64,000 bases of DNA, from positions 35,809,234 through 35,873,233 of the forward strand of contig CM038471.1 in NCBI GenBank assembly GCA_021464415.1. The letters run 5' to 3'. The notes under the pieces are model-generated. The model saw nothing but the letters and a program-made list of their open reading frames with translations, was not told the origin of the DNA and made no database searches. This document shows, piece by piece, positions 1 through 9,070 of the stretch; within the stretch, counting starts at the first letter, position 1, and each line of letters opens with the position of its first letter. Source of the stretch: Lonicera japonica (taxonomy: Eukaryota > Streptophyta > Magnoliopsida > Dipsacales > Caprifoliaceae). Both the position numbers and the translations under genes were made by a program.

Positions 1-825
1 TGTCATAAAGTATTTAAAACCACCCAAAGAAACTACCTCTAAAGGGTCACACACATCGGAGTGAATACAATCAAGCATACCTTGGCTTTTGTGTTCCGCG
101 GTATCAAATCGAACTCTAGTTTGCTTGCCCATTACACAATATTTGCAGAAATCAAGCTTGCACCCATGGACCCCCTTCAACAGTTTTCGTCGATGAAGCT
201 CCTCCATGCCCTTTTGGCTCATATGGCCAAGCCTCATGTGCCATAACAAAAGCTCATCCCTTTCTGCTTCCGTGGAAACCGCCGCTCCACCAACCACCGT
301 AGTTCCTTTCAACCTATAAAGGTTGTTCGGTGACTTTGTGCCGCGCAAAATCACCATTGATCCCTTCTTCACCTTCATAGCCCCATCTTCGGCTTGAATC
401 ACACACCCTTTTGAATCGAGCGTGCCTAAGGAGATCAAATTCTTCTTGAGAGCGGGTACGTGTCTAACATCACTTAGCAAGCGAGTCACGCCATCCCACA
501 TCTTTATTTTCACCGTGCCTATACCGACAACTTAGCATGTAGCATCATTGCCCATGAAGATTTCTCCTCCATTGCATTCCGTGTAGTCAACGAACCAATT
601 ACGATTCGGGCACATGTGATAAGAGCATCCGGAATCAAGAATCCACCCACTACTTTGATATGCTAAAAAATAAGTAAGAACATCGGTGTTAACCTCTTGG
701 GTCACAACTCCTGCAACCTCCCTTGGCGCGTTCGCCCTCTTACCTTTTAGCTCCGGGTAATTCTTCTTGATGTGGTCTACCTTGTGACACTTAAAGCACT
801 CCCAATTACTTCGATCTAGTGATTA
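1..825 (-). pseudogene. Ty1/copia pol, N-terminal part (zinc knuckle, protease, pre-integrase, start of integrase)
   Basis: This reads on the minus strand directly after the gag block and runs off the left edge. Translation shows a zinc-knuckle region starting CFKCHK whose last cysteine position reads Y, then an aspartic protease with an intact active-site stretch WILDSGCSYHM. A GAG-pre-integrase region (LGHMSQKGMEELHRR) follows, then the start of the integrase core with IHSDVC. A stop separates gag from the knuckle, and a TAA follows the protease stretch GNDATC. The role is polyprotein processing and integration of a copia retrotransposon. The rest of pol (RT, RNase H, 3' LTR) lies outside the window. 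The domain order is clear; the lineage within Ty1/copia is not decided. Confidence 0.8.
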
Positions 826-1569
826 AGACCGACCCGTGCCTCTATTCTTGGCACCCCATGACCTTGACCGCCCACTTCGTTGACCACCACCACTCTTGGC
901 AATCAAGCCCTCACTTGACGAAGAACTTGCCCCGTTACCTCCCTTTTTCATGGCCATGTGCGATTGGAGGTCCTTGACAACCTCATTAAACTTGAGCGTT
1001 GTCTTGCCAAATATCAATGTGGTAACGAAGTGATCATAGAAGTCCGGCAATGAAGCAAGCAACAATAAGGCTCGGTCCTCCTCATCAAATACAACATCAA
1101 TTCTCTCAAGGTCATGCACTATTGCCTTGAAGACATTGATGTGCTTGTTCAAATCTTGCCCCTCCTTCATTTCCAACTTGAAAAGTTTCTTCTTGAGGTT
1201 CAACTTATTGGACATAGACTTCCCTGTGTACAACTCCTCCATCCTAGTCCACATATCCTTTGCATTCTTCTCCGACATCAAGTTTCTCAACACTTCGTTG
1301 GTCACATGCATCTCTATAGCGGACATAGCTTTCTTATCAATCTCATTCCATTGGTCTTCGGACATATCTTGCGGCTTTTTCTCAAGTCCAAGCAATGCAA
1401 CTTGCAAATTCAATTGGATGAGTACCCCCCGCATCCGTCTTTGCCAAATACCAAAATTGATAACCTCGTTATAAGGATTTATCTTAACCTCCATAGTGCT
1501 CCTAACACCTATAATGGTAGAAGAACTAGCTTGTGTTGCAACTACTCCGGTTTGAGTCCCTTCGGCCAT
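823..1569 (-). CDS. gag: Ty1/copia gag (UBN2-type capsid)
   Basis: A 248-residue open frame on the minus strand starts at MAEGTQTG, 80 bp downstream of the primer-binding site. The middle, roughly residues 60-200, carries the alpha-helical copia capsid pattern (KDMWTRMEELYTGKSM, KLFKLEMKEGQDLNKHI, LLASLPDFYDHFVTTL). The C-terminus is basic and serine-rich, as expected for a nucleocapsid linker. The frame ends at a TAA just before the zinc knuckle, so in this copy gag is cut off from its RNA-binding knuckle and from pol. The protein would form the cytoplasmic virus-like particle of the element. Confidence 0.85.
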   Translation of the reverse strand: MAEGTQTGVVATQASSSTIIGVRSTMEVKINPYNEVINFGIWQRRMRGVLIQLNLQVALLGLEKKPQDMSEDQWNEIDKKAMSAIEMHVTNEVLRNLMSEKNAKDMWTRMEELYTGKSMSNKLNLKKKLFKLEMKEGQDLNKHINVFKAIVHDLERIDVVFDEEDRALLLLASLPDFYDHFVTTLIFGKTTLKFNEVVKDLQSHMAMKKGGNGASSSSSEGLIAKSGGGQRSGRSRSWGAKNRGTGRS

Positions 1570-1648
1570 TTATCGAACACTTGGCGCACAAACCTTGCAC
1601 CCAATAGCCAAACCTTTGATACCAAACACTAGGCACCAACCAAATCCA

Positions 1649-1657
1649 CTGATACCA
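1649..1657 (-). other. Primer-binding site of the first copia element
   Basis: The minus strand reads TGGTATCAG, the initiator tRNA-Met complement typical of copia elements. It lies 5 bp inside the LTR edge at 1663. This fixes the orientation of the element and the inner border of the LTR. Confidence 0.75.
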
Positions 1658-1662
1658 CTCGT

Positions 1663-2352
1663 TGTGAATGTGGGAACAATAACCAAGTCCCAAATCCACC
1701 AATAAACCTGAGAAATCCCTTTCGAGAATTTCTACGAACACTTGGCGGGCGAAAACCGTCAAGCTATAGGATATTTGGCTCAAACCAAGATAACCAACAC
1801 AATCACAAGCAACTATAGATAGAAGATAAAGAACAACAAGAATCAAGTGCAAAGCAAAGAGGAAAAATACACCGGAGATAATGTGGAACCCTTTGGGTCT
1901 TCCACTTGAAAGGGGAGTAACTTTATTGATCAACCAAGAATTTACACCAACTCTCTCTCAATGTTTATCACTCAAATCAATGGAACAAACCTCCAAAGAT
2001 TACCCTCTCAAACCTTAGCTAAACCCTAGCTAACCTCTCACAAGAAATACCCTCACTTGTAAGAACAACTATCTCTTTCTCACTCTTGCAAATGCAACTT
2101 ACAATAAATATAAACAAACATCTCTATTCATACTAAGTGAGAAAATAATCCGAAAAGGCTTTACCCGCCGAACTGCAAAAGTGCCTTTGCAGTTTCTCGC
2201 CCGAACTGGAAAAGTGCTTTTGTACCTTTCCAGAAACACTTCTGCCCAGCTGCAAAAGTGCTTTTGCGGTTTTCCGGCTCAGCTGCAAAAGTGCTTTTGC
2301 AGCATTCCATCTTGCACCATATTGTAACATAGATTACAAGCCAAACACAACA
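1663..2352 (-). mobile_element. 5' LTR of the first copia element
   Basis: The inner edge reads TGTG on the plus strand at 1663, next to the primer-binding site. The outer edge is placed at the CACAACA around 2346-2352 because it mirrors the inner edge, so it is good only to a few bases. The partner LTR and target-site duplication are outside the window. A minus-strand TATA-like stretch lies near 2104-2114. Between it and the outer edge are four inverted-repeat units built on CTGCAAAAG-TG-CTTTTGCAG (about 2162-2303), upstream of TATA in element orientation. Confidence 0.6.
2162..2303. repeat. Array of GCAAAAGTGCTTTTGC inverted repeats in a copia LTR
   Basis: Four units recur about every 30-60 bp. 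Each is an imperfect palindrome with 8-9 bp arms around a two-base centre; the best copy is CTGCAAAAGTGCTTTTGCAG. They are separated by variable linkers such as TTCTCGCCCGAACTG. The array falls in the presumed U3 region. Confidence 0.8.
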
Positions 2353-3181
2353 ATTATCTTAACCATGCTCTAAATTTTGTTTTATGCACATTCTTAGGCT
2401 CCAAACCTATTGATACAAACTTGCAGCAGGTCTCCAAATCTGCTGCCAAGATTAAAGAAGGTGTATGTGCATGTTATATACACTCTCTCTCTCTCTCTCT
2501 CATAAGAGAAGCCTTTGTTCATTAAGTGATCATTTGATTCGATTTTTGGTTTATTTTTAAAATTCTAAATTATTGAATTCACATTAAAAAAAAAATATAG
2601 TTCATATCAAAAACTTGAATCTTCAATTGATTAGACTCAAATTTCTCCTTTGCAGTTACTAGTTTGAGTGCTACTATACCAATTAACTAACAAAACCTTG
2701 GAACACTCGAATACTAGAAATAGTATATTCCCCTCTTTTGCTTGTAGTGATTAATTTGTTTTAGAGGGCACAAATTTTTTTACTGACAGCATCTTTCATA
2801 GAGATTCTTTAACAATTGTTGGCAGACAGAGAGGTGTCATAATAAGATGGAGGGAGGACGAATTTTCTATTTGACAGCCACTTTATTTGACAGTATCTTT
2901 TATGAAGATTGTTTAACAATTGTTGGCAGACAGAGAGATGTTATTGTAAGCTTGGAAATGAAGAGGGAGGTAGGAGGAATTTTCTATTGTCTTGTTAATT
3001 ATTGGTGCGTGTTTACCACTAATTGAATTGATAACTAGCAGAGAGAATAATTGCTGAAGTCTTGAAAGAGTTTATTTTTTAATATTTTTAGCGTGAGTTT
3101 TTTATAAACCCATGGATTTCTCGTTTAGATCGCATTTACGTGCGTTAAGGGTGCAAAGGTGTAATTTTTTTTTACTACGGT
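2353..3181. other. AT-rich intergenic DNA with a partial tandem duplication
   Basis: No gene is visible. A CT microsatellite lies at about 2482-2502. Positions 2785-2875 and 2889-2990 are diverged direct copies of about 100 bp, sharing TTTAACAATTGTTGGCAGAC and a GGAATTTTCTATT end. I see no terminal repeats around this duplication. Confidence 0.6.
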
Positions 3182-3903
3182 TAGAGATGTTAAAGTCAAT
3201 CTAAAAATAAACTAAATGGATTGAATTGATCCGATCAATCCTTAAAATTCTGAATTAAAAAAAATTAAAACCGAAAAATAAAAAAATAAAAAAATAGTTT
3301 GGTTTGGGTTTGGGGATATTTAGTCCAAAACTGAACCGAACTGAACCAAATTATGTTTAAGAAAATAAAATATGTTAATTATAAGGTAAGAGACACGCTA
3401 AGTATAATATGATATAAAAAAGAGTTACTTTTTATTAATTGCATGTTGTAATTCTCTTAAAAAATTAGTCATTAGTCATTGATGTGTACTCTTATTATTG
3501 AGTTAATTGCATGATGATGAAAAAAATTTATCACATATATGATGGTAGATAATTCATCATTTTATTTAATGTGTTTTATTCTTGTAAATATATAAATAAA
3601 ATAGTAACTAAATAGAGAACATGATTTCTACATGTTTGCTGCTTATTTTTGGAAAATCGTGACTTTAATTTGAACCTGGACCCATCTTACATTAATACTA
3701 GTATTCCATTGTTATATTAAATTAATTTAAAAAATAAAAACATATGTCAAAACTCAAAATCCAAATAAAACCGAACCGGAAATTTTGATTCAAGTATGGA
3801 TTTAGAAGATTTAGAAATCAAAACTAAACTGAATTATTACATTTGGTTTAAGTTTAGGATACCTTAGTTTCTACTCGATCCGACCAAAACCAAAAACACG
3901 CCT
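3182..3903. mobile_element. Candidate non-autonomous hAT-like element
   Basis: The segment is flanked by ACTACGGT (3174-3181) and ACTACAGT (3904-3911), an 8-bp duplication with one mismatch. The ends, TAGAGATGTT and AACACGCCT, are weakly inverted. Inside, near both ends, are TTTGGTTTGGG and GAACCGAACTGAACC-like motifs, common in plant hAT-derived short elements. There is no coding potential. The TIR is short and degenerate, so this may be chance. Confidence 0.4.
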
Positions 3904-4279
3904 ACTACAGTATAATTACTATTTGACGAAAAAAGACAAAAAAAGTTAGACACTCGGTGGACTAACGAGTGGCAATTTGTAAATACCGCGTAATTATCTA
4001 TGTTCACTATTACTTTTAGCTTCTTTTATTAGATCAGTATATTTGGTGGGTCACGATAAGTGCTGGGGGATTTTTGTATTCTGCTGTTGCAGAAAAAATT
4101 CTCAACATCTTTATATTGAAAGCATTTTTAAACGGACAAAAAATTCAAATTTAAACTTTTAATCAAAATATAAGAAAAGAGAAGAAACACATGTACAGAT
4201 GCATAGTATTTTGTTTTTCAATGTATTTTCTATCTCTTTTGTTTGGTTTTTTATTTTAGTTAATCTTTTTAGTTTACTA

Positions 4280-4587
4280 CACTAGAGAATAAATGATTTG
4301 TGACTGTCAAAACCTGTTATAAAGGCCATTAATTTGTACCTGCTATTTATTAGTCGTAATTAATAGTGTGACAAATTTATTTGTTTTTATGACAAATTTA
4401 TTTGTTAATAATCATAAATGATTTGTCTTGTGACTGATTTGTCACTACCACAAGTATCATTATTTTCACTGAATATGGTCACTATAGACAACATTGTCAA
4501 ATTTTGTGATAGTTTGTCATCATTTTAGGCAGTGACTAACTAGCCCATTACAAAAAAATATATTGTTTTCGACAGTGACAAATAGTG
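4280..4587. mobile_element. Candidate short CACTA-like element
   Basis: The segment starts CACTAGAGAATAAATG and ends GACAAATAGTG, which gives inverted CACTA ends. It contains repeated subterminal motifs such as TTTGTGACTG, GACAAATTTATTTGT and TTTGTCACT in both orientations, as expected of CACTA termini. The flanking triplets are CTA and ATA, so the 3-bp duplication is imperfect. It is about 308 bp and non-coding. Confidence 0.35.
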
Positions 4588-5563
4588 ATAATTATTTAGG
4601 GGAAAAAAGGGATTTTAAAATACTATAATGCAACTTTCTTTAACCTAATAAAAAAATAATTTAATTACTACCAGCAATCAAATTTACCAAGCTAAGCAAT
4701 CAAAAATATACACCAAGCTAACAACTGTAGCACAACAAATCCAAAAAAAAATCATCTTTTCTCATAATAGTGTCTTGGTTATAGAGCTACCTAGATTTAC
4801 ATGGTTAAGGTCATGATTCTAGTAAAGTTGGCCTTGCTGCTCCTCAAATTGGCAGCCCTTGAGGTAGTTTACTTAATTAGTGTGATATGAAGAAAATTCG
4901 TATGAATTATGGAATGTCCAGCACTCTATAACTCTTATAATTTGAATAGTTATGAACCAGTTATTCATGGGAAAGGGATTACGGGGTGCAAGATCGATAG
5001 AACAAACTAAATAGAATTAGTATAATCATGATACATATCAAAAAAAAAAAAATGATCCAACAAGATAGAATGAAGTAAATAGAATTCCAAGGAGCTTCGC
5101 AAACTTTGCTTTAGTTCATATAATCTCTCTTTTTGTTCGATTGAGAAGTCTGTGTATTAAACATTTAACTTCAAACGTCTCATAACAACATGGAAAAAAT
5201 AGAAAAAATATTAATTTGGGTGAGATGATAAAACATAAGTTTAGGGATGTGGTGAGGTGCTCTCCATCTCATCCTCATTTTTGTAAATATATGTCATCTG
5301 TCCTCCTTTATTTTTTGTAAAAAAAAAACGTTTCTTCACCATCACTCGAAAAAAAAATTATATGGAAGAAGCCTAGAAGCAAGAGTTAATCTCACAACAC
5401 CCTCTCAACTTACTTTTCAACTTTCTACAAATATGCATTGTTTTTCTTACTAATTTTATTCTTGTTATAAAAGGAAACCTAACTTTCTAAAAAAATATAT
5501 TTTATTGATAATGAAAGACAAAAGAAAAATACAAGAGCAGTATAGATAACCATGAATTCAACT
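4588..5563. other. AT-rich intergenic DNA (contains a gene-exon remnant)
   Basis: Apart from the deformylase-like remnant at 4792-4864 I see only AT-rich sequence and A-runs. There are no terminal repeats that would define a gene-capturing transposon. Confidence 0.5.
4792..4864 (+). pseudogene. Decayed exon fragment resembling peptide deformylase
   Basis: Positions 4827-4853 translate to VGLAAPQIG, which matches the first conserved motif (G-x-G-L-A-A-x-Q) of peptide deformylase, the metalloenzyme that removes formyl groups from organelle-made proteins. Just upstream, in another frame, 4801-4815 reads MVKVM, which I recall precedes that motif in plant deformylases; a small indel separates the two. 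After the motif the frame hits TGA at 4860 and a GTAGTT follows, which could be an old splice donor. Only about 70 bp are recognisable, so it cannot be functional. A retained exon border would argue against a retrocopy. The assignment rests on one diagnostic motif and its neighbour. Confidence 0.5.
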
Positions 5564-6070
5564 CAGGGGCGACTTTAAAGGTTGTGATAATTTTTTAAAC
5601 TAGTAAAATAACGACTAAATTGAATTATTGTATATATAATAATATTTGATGTCTTACATAAGCATCAAAATTCCAATGTCCAAATCAAATCATAAAATTT
5701 TTTAAACTAGTAAAATAACGACTAAATTGAATTATTGTATATATAATAATATTTGATGTCTTACATAAGCATCCAAATTACAATGTCCAAATCAAATCAT
5801 AAAATAAAAAATCTGAGAGTGATGCATATGGAGCATAGCGCAAAAGTATCGCCGAATAAAATAAACAAGGGTTTTGGAATAAAACAAAACGAGGAAGAAC
5901 AAAGTGGCAAAGCGCTCTCTGTATCGTGTGATTCGCGTGGAAAAGATAGTGGGTTAATCAGTTTTTACCTATTTTAACTTAATTTTAAAATATTATCGAA
6001 GTAGCCCCTCTAGTTATTAAGTTTACACAAGACCCCTGCCCCTCCTCGCCCAAGCGTGTTTACGCCCCTG
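5564..6070. mobile_element. Candidate hAT-like non-autonomous element with CAGGGGCG ends
   Basis: The segment starts CAGGGGCGACTTTAAAG and ends GTTTACGCCCCTG, giving a perfect 8-bp terminal inverted repeat CAGGGGCG. I could not find a clean 8-bp target duplication outside it. It contains a 2 x 107-bp tandem duplication. There is no transposase coding sequence, so it would be a non-autonomous remnant. Confidence 0.45.
5591..5804. repeat. Tandem duplication, 2 x 107 bp
   Basis: Positions 5591-5697 and 5698-5804 are the same 107-bp unit (starting TTTTTTAAACTAGTAAAATA) with two visible substitutions. The near identity points to a recent duplication inside the candidate hAT-like element. Confidence 0.9.
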
Positions 6071-7223
6071 ACTCCACACCAAAACATGAATACATACTCG
6101 CCTAGTATTAATGAATTATTGGAGGATCTCCGATCCTCTTTCGCTGGCTTGTTAGTCCTAGCTTTTTATTTTGGAGTAACTTCTTTCATTGATAAAGAAA
6201 ATAAAATAGCACGTATTCGCTAACCCCTTTGTTTTATAACTTCTTCTCATCCTGTTTTCTTTTTCAATTAGATAACACTTGATACCTTCGTCCTAAACTT
6301 TTCGACCATGTTAGTACTACAACTGTGCTGTACAAAGCTATATGTTAAGTCATTTGTTTTGACCATTGAAAAACTCAAAATTTTGATTATTAGATAATCA
6401 GTAATCCATATATAAATTTCGATTTGCAATTGAACAGGATCCTTTATATGAAAACATTCAAATTTAGTCAGTTAAACAAAAGAGAAGGCGTATGAAAACA
6501 AAAAATGAAGGAACCCTAGCGTTCAAGTATGATAGCTCGCAAGTATTCATATGGACACTCTAAAGAAACGGCTATAAATTAGAAGACTCTAAAATCTTAA
6601 TTTTAGGTAGGGTTTGATATATAACTTTGTGTGGATTTTCTTAAAATATATAGGTTTGTAGAGGAATATTATGAAACTATGTCGTAACTCGTATCAAATG
6701 CATTATTAATCATTAAGAAAGTATTTTAAATTTCAGTCACACAATTTTTTTTGTCTTATGTATATGTTGTTTTTAAAACTCAAAAACCATTGTCCCTTAT
6801 TATATTGATGAACGAGAAGAAGAATATATATCTATATACTTACTATATTATAAAACGGAGAAACGAACCATGTTACGAAACGTAGGTGGCAATATTAATT
6901 AAGGTTAATTACTCTAAAGTCACAACCCCACTGTTTATTAACCCATTAATTCCCTTTAATTGTGGGTAGCCATATTATCAAAGCAATATCTTCTTTGCTG
7001 GAATATAATATTACTTTGAAAAGTTGTATCATATACTTCAAAAATTATATATTACTCCGACAATATAAATAATTGATTTAACAATAATGTCATCCTTAAT
7101 TACTAGTTCTTACCTTTCATGTTCCATCTTGATCCATTATTTTACTCTTCGGTGTCATTATTCATCTCTAAAGTCGCAACCCCTCTCTTTACTAACCCAT
7201 CTTGATTTTTTTTCTGTTCTCAT
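6071..7223. other. Intergenic DNA with possible Helitron-like 5' end
   Basis: There is no convincing gene. At 6831 the sequence reads TCTATATACTTACTATATTA followed by TAAAACGGAG, similar to plant Helitron 5' ends. A diverged direct repeat of about 35 bp (CTCTAAAGTCACAACCCC) lies at about 6911 and 7167. A 45-codon ORF at 6086-6223 has no recognisable family. The Athila-like solo LTR interrupts the right edge. Confidence 0.4.
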
Positions 7224-9070
7224 TGATAAACGCTTAATATTGTCATTCATACGCTCATTTTCGGAGTTGTTTGACGCGTTTATTTCTCTAAAACTACTCG
7301 GTTTGCCAACTTATTTCGCGATTAGTCTCGTAGCACTTTTGTCTTTAACAATGCTTGGAAAGGCACATTTTTGTGTTTATTTTGGTGTCTCTAGATTTCA
7401 AGAAATATTGTATTTAATACAATGGTAGAATTTTCCATGGGACAAAAAGAATCAAAGAAAGTGGAAGTCTCCATGTCCATGTGATTAAAGAGCATCCAAG
7501 AAAGAAGAAGTCTCCATGTGATTAAAGGAAGAAAGTGAAAATCTCCATGTGATGGTGTCTTTAGATTTCAAGAAATATTGTATTTAATACAATGGTGGAA
7601 TTTTCCATGGAACAAAAGGAATAAAAGAGAGTGGAAGTTTCCATGTCCATGTGATTAAAGGAAGAAAGTGGAATTCTCCATGTGATTAAAGAGCATCCAA
7701 GATGGTGGATTTATCCACCAAAAATAAAATAAGCATTGTTTATTTTTAGCATCCAACACAACTCTCCTATTTATAGTCTTCATTGTTGCTTTGGAGAGGA
7801 AGTACTTTTATTACTTCTCATTTCTCAATTTATAGAGAGCTTGTAATAGTTTTATTTTCTAGAGAGAGAAATGGAGTTCGCTTTTATAATTCTTGTCTCT
7901 ACATTTATTATGGAGTAAATTTCTTTACTAAGGCTAAAAGATGAAATTTGCAATGCATTAATTATGTAAGTTCAATTCTCATTCCATTGTTAGTATTGTT
8001 AAATACTTTTTGAATCCTTCATCTTCTCCATTTTTTCAACCATTCATAAGCTAGTAAGATAATTTTCATATGATGATTTGACTTTGTATGCCTTGTATAC
8101 ATAGATCTCAAGCATTAATGAGAAAATGATACACTTGTGTATTTCTTACTAGCCTATGTTCATTCTTTCTTTGAATGAGATACTTTTCATTGCCAAGCAT
8201 GATTAGTCTTTGAATATTCATAGAAACACCATAAATTTGAGATTTTAATCTTTTAATACTTTAATGATATGTTGAGTGCTTTCTACACTTTATGTGATTT
8301 TAAGACTAATCATCTTCTTAGTTAAAGTATTGCCAAAGAGAATCTTTTAAATTTTTGTCATAAACAACTTCATTAATCATTTTAAGGATTCAATTTGTAT
8401 TTATCAATTTGACCTCCACCTAGACCTCCCAATCTTAAACAAATGAAATGTTATGATTTATCGAGCTGAACTCCTTGTAGTTGGCCATTTTCATAATCAA
8501 GTCATTTGCCTAGGAGAAACTAACAATGAGTTCTTAAATGCCTAGTTTAAATTTATGCCTTTTCTTTTTGTGTATTTTAAGTTTGAATCTTGGTTGATAT
8601 TATATGGGAATGGGTTGCACTTGCTTCACACCATTTGTCACAAGATAAAAATGAGAGATACACTTGTGTTGATATTTGCTTACACCCTTTCTTTATACGG
8701 CATTTATATGGGAATGGGTTGCTTTTGCTCCACACCCTTTTGCTTAGAAATGGGTAAAATATTCAACACTTAGGAATTGCATTGAGAACTTTGAATGAGA
8801 TTGATTTTACTTAACTTTGCAAAACAAATGAATTCTATAATGCCTTAGCCTTTTCTCATCTATTATTACATCATTTTAATTTTTATTGCAAGACTTTAAA
8901 ATCAACAACTAAAATCAACCAATCAAATTCTCTTAAACAAAGCCTTGGACTCGTAATCACCACATCGTCTTTCCGACTATCCTTGTGGTTCGACACTTGG
9001 ACTTACCAAGTATTATAACTTGACAACCTGCACTTGGGTACCTAAGCACGGAAGTATTTCCGGCGCGTCA
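7224..9070 (+). mobile_element. Solo LTR of an Athila-like Ty3/gypsy element
   Basis: The LTR runs from TGATAAACGC to GGCGCGTCA and is flanked on both sides by CTCAT (7219-7223 and 9071-9075), a perfect 5-bp target-site duplication. No internal region is present, so unequal recombination between two LTRs probably removed it. It is a diverged relative of the 33635-35301 LTR: the first 60 bp align (ATATTGTCAT, TTGACGCGTTTAT), as do the TTATTATGGAGTA stretch and the GACTATCC-TGTGGTTCGACA block near the end. A TATA-like TATTTATAG lies at about 7769. The LTR is longer than its relative because of an internal 170-bp duplication. Confidence 0.9.
7384..7723. repeat. Tandem duplication (about 170 bp) with palindromes inside the solo LTR
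   Basis: The unit beginning GGTGTCTCTAGATTTCAAG at 7384 recurs at 7554 with scattered changes. Each copy carries the inverted repeat ATTGTATTTAATACAAT (7407-7423 and 7577-7593) and several CTCCATGTGATTAAAG repeats. A further inverted repeat, GGTGGATTTATCCACC, is at 7704-7719. All lie upstream of the LTR TATA box. Confidence 0.85.

Noticed and set aside
1114..1632. Two plus-strand ORFs of 172 and 115 residues
   Set aside because: They are shadows of the copia gag on the minus strand; the minus frame has the capsid pattern.
5753..5977. 74-residue ORF
   Set aside because: It sits inside the candidate hAT-like element and its tandem duplication; no domain is seen.
6086..6223. 45-codon ORF with a hydrophobic middle (FAGLLVLAFYFGVTSF)
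   Set aside because: Short, no homologue recognised, and in AT-rich DNA next to a transposon end; chance is likely.
7087..7428. 113-residue ORF
   Set aside because: It crosses the left border and target duplication of the solo LTR, so it cannot be a real gene.
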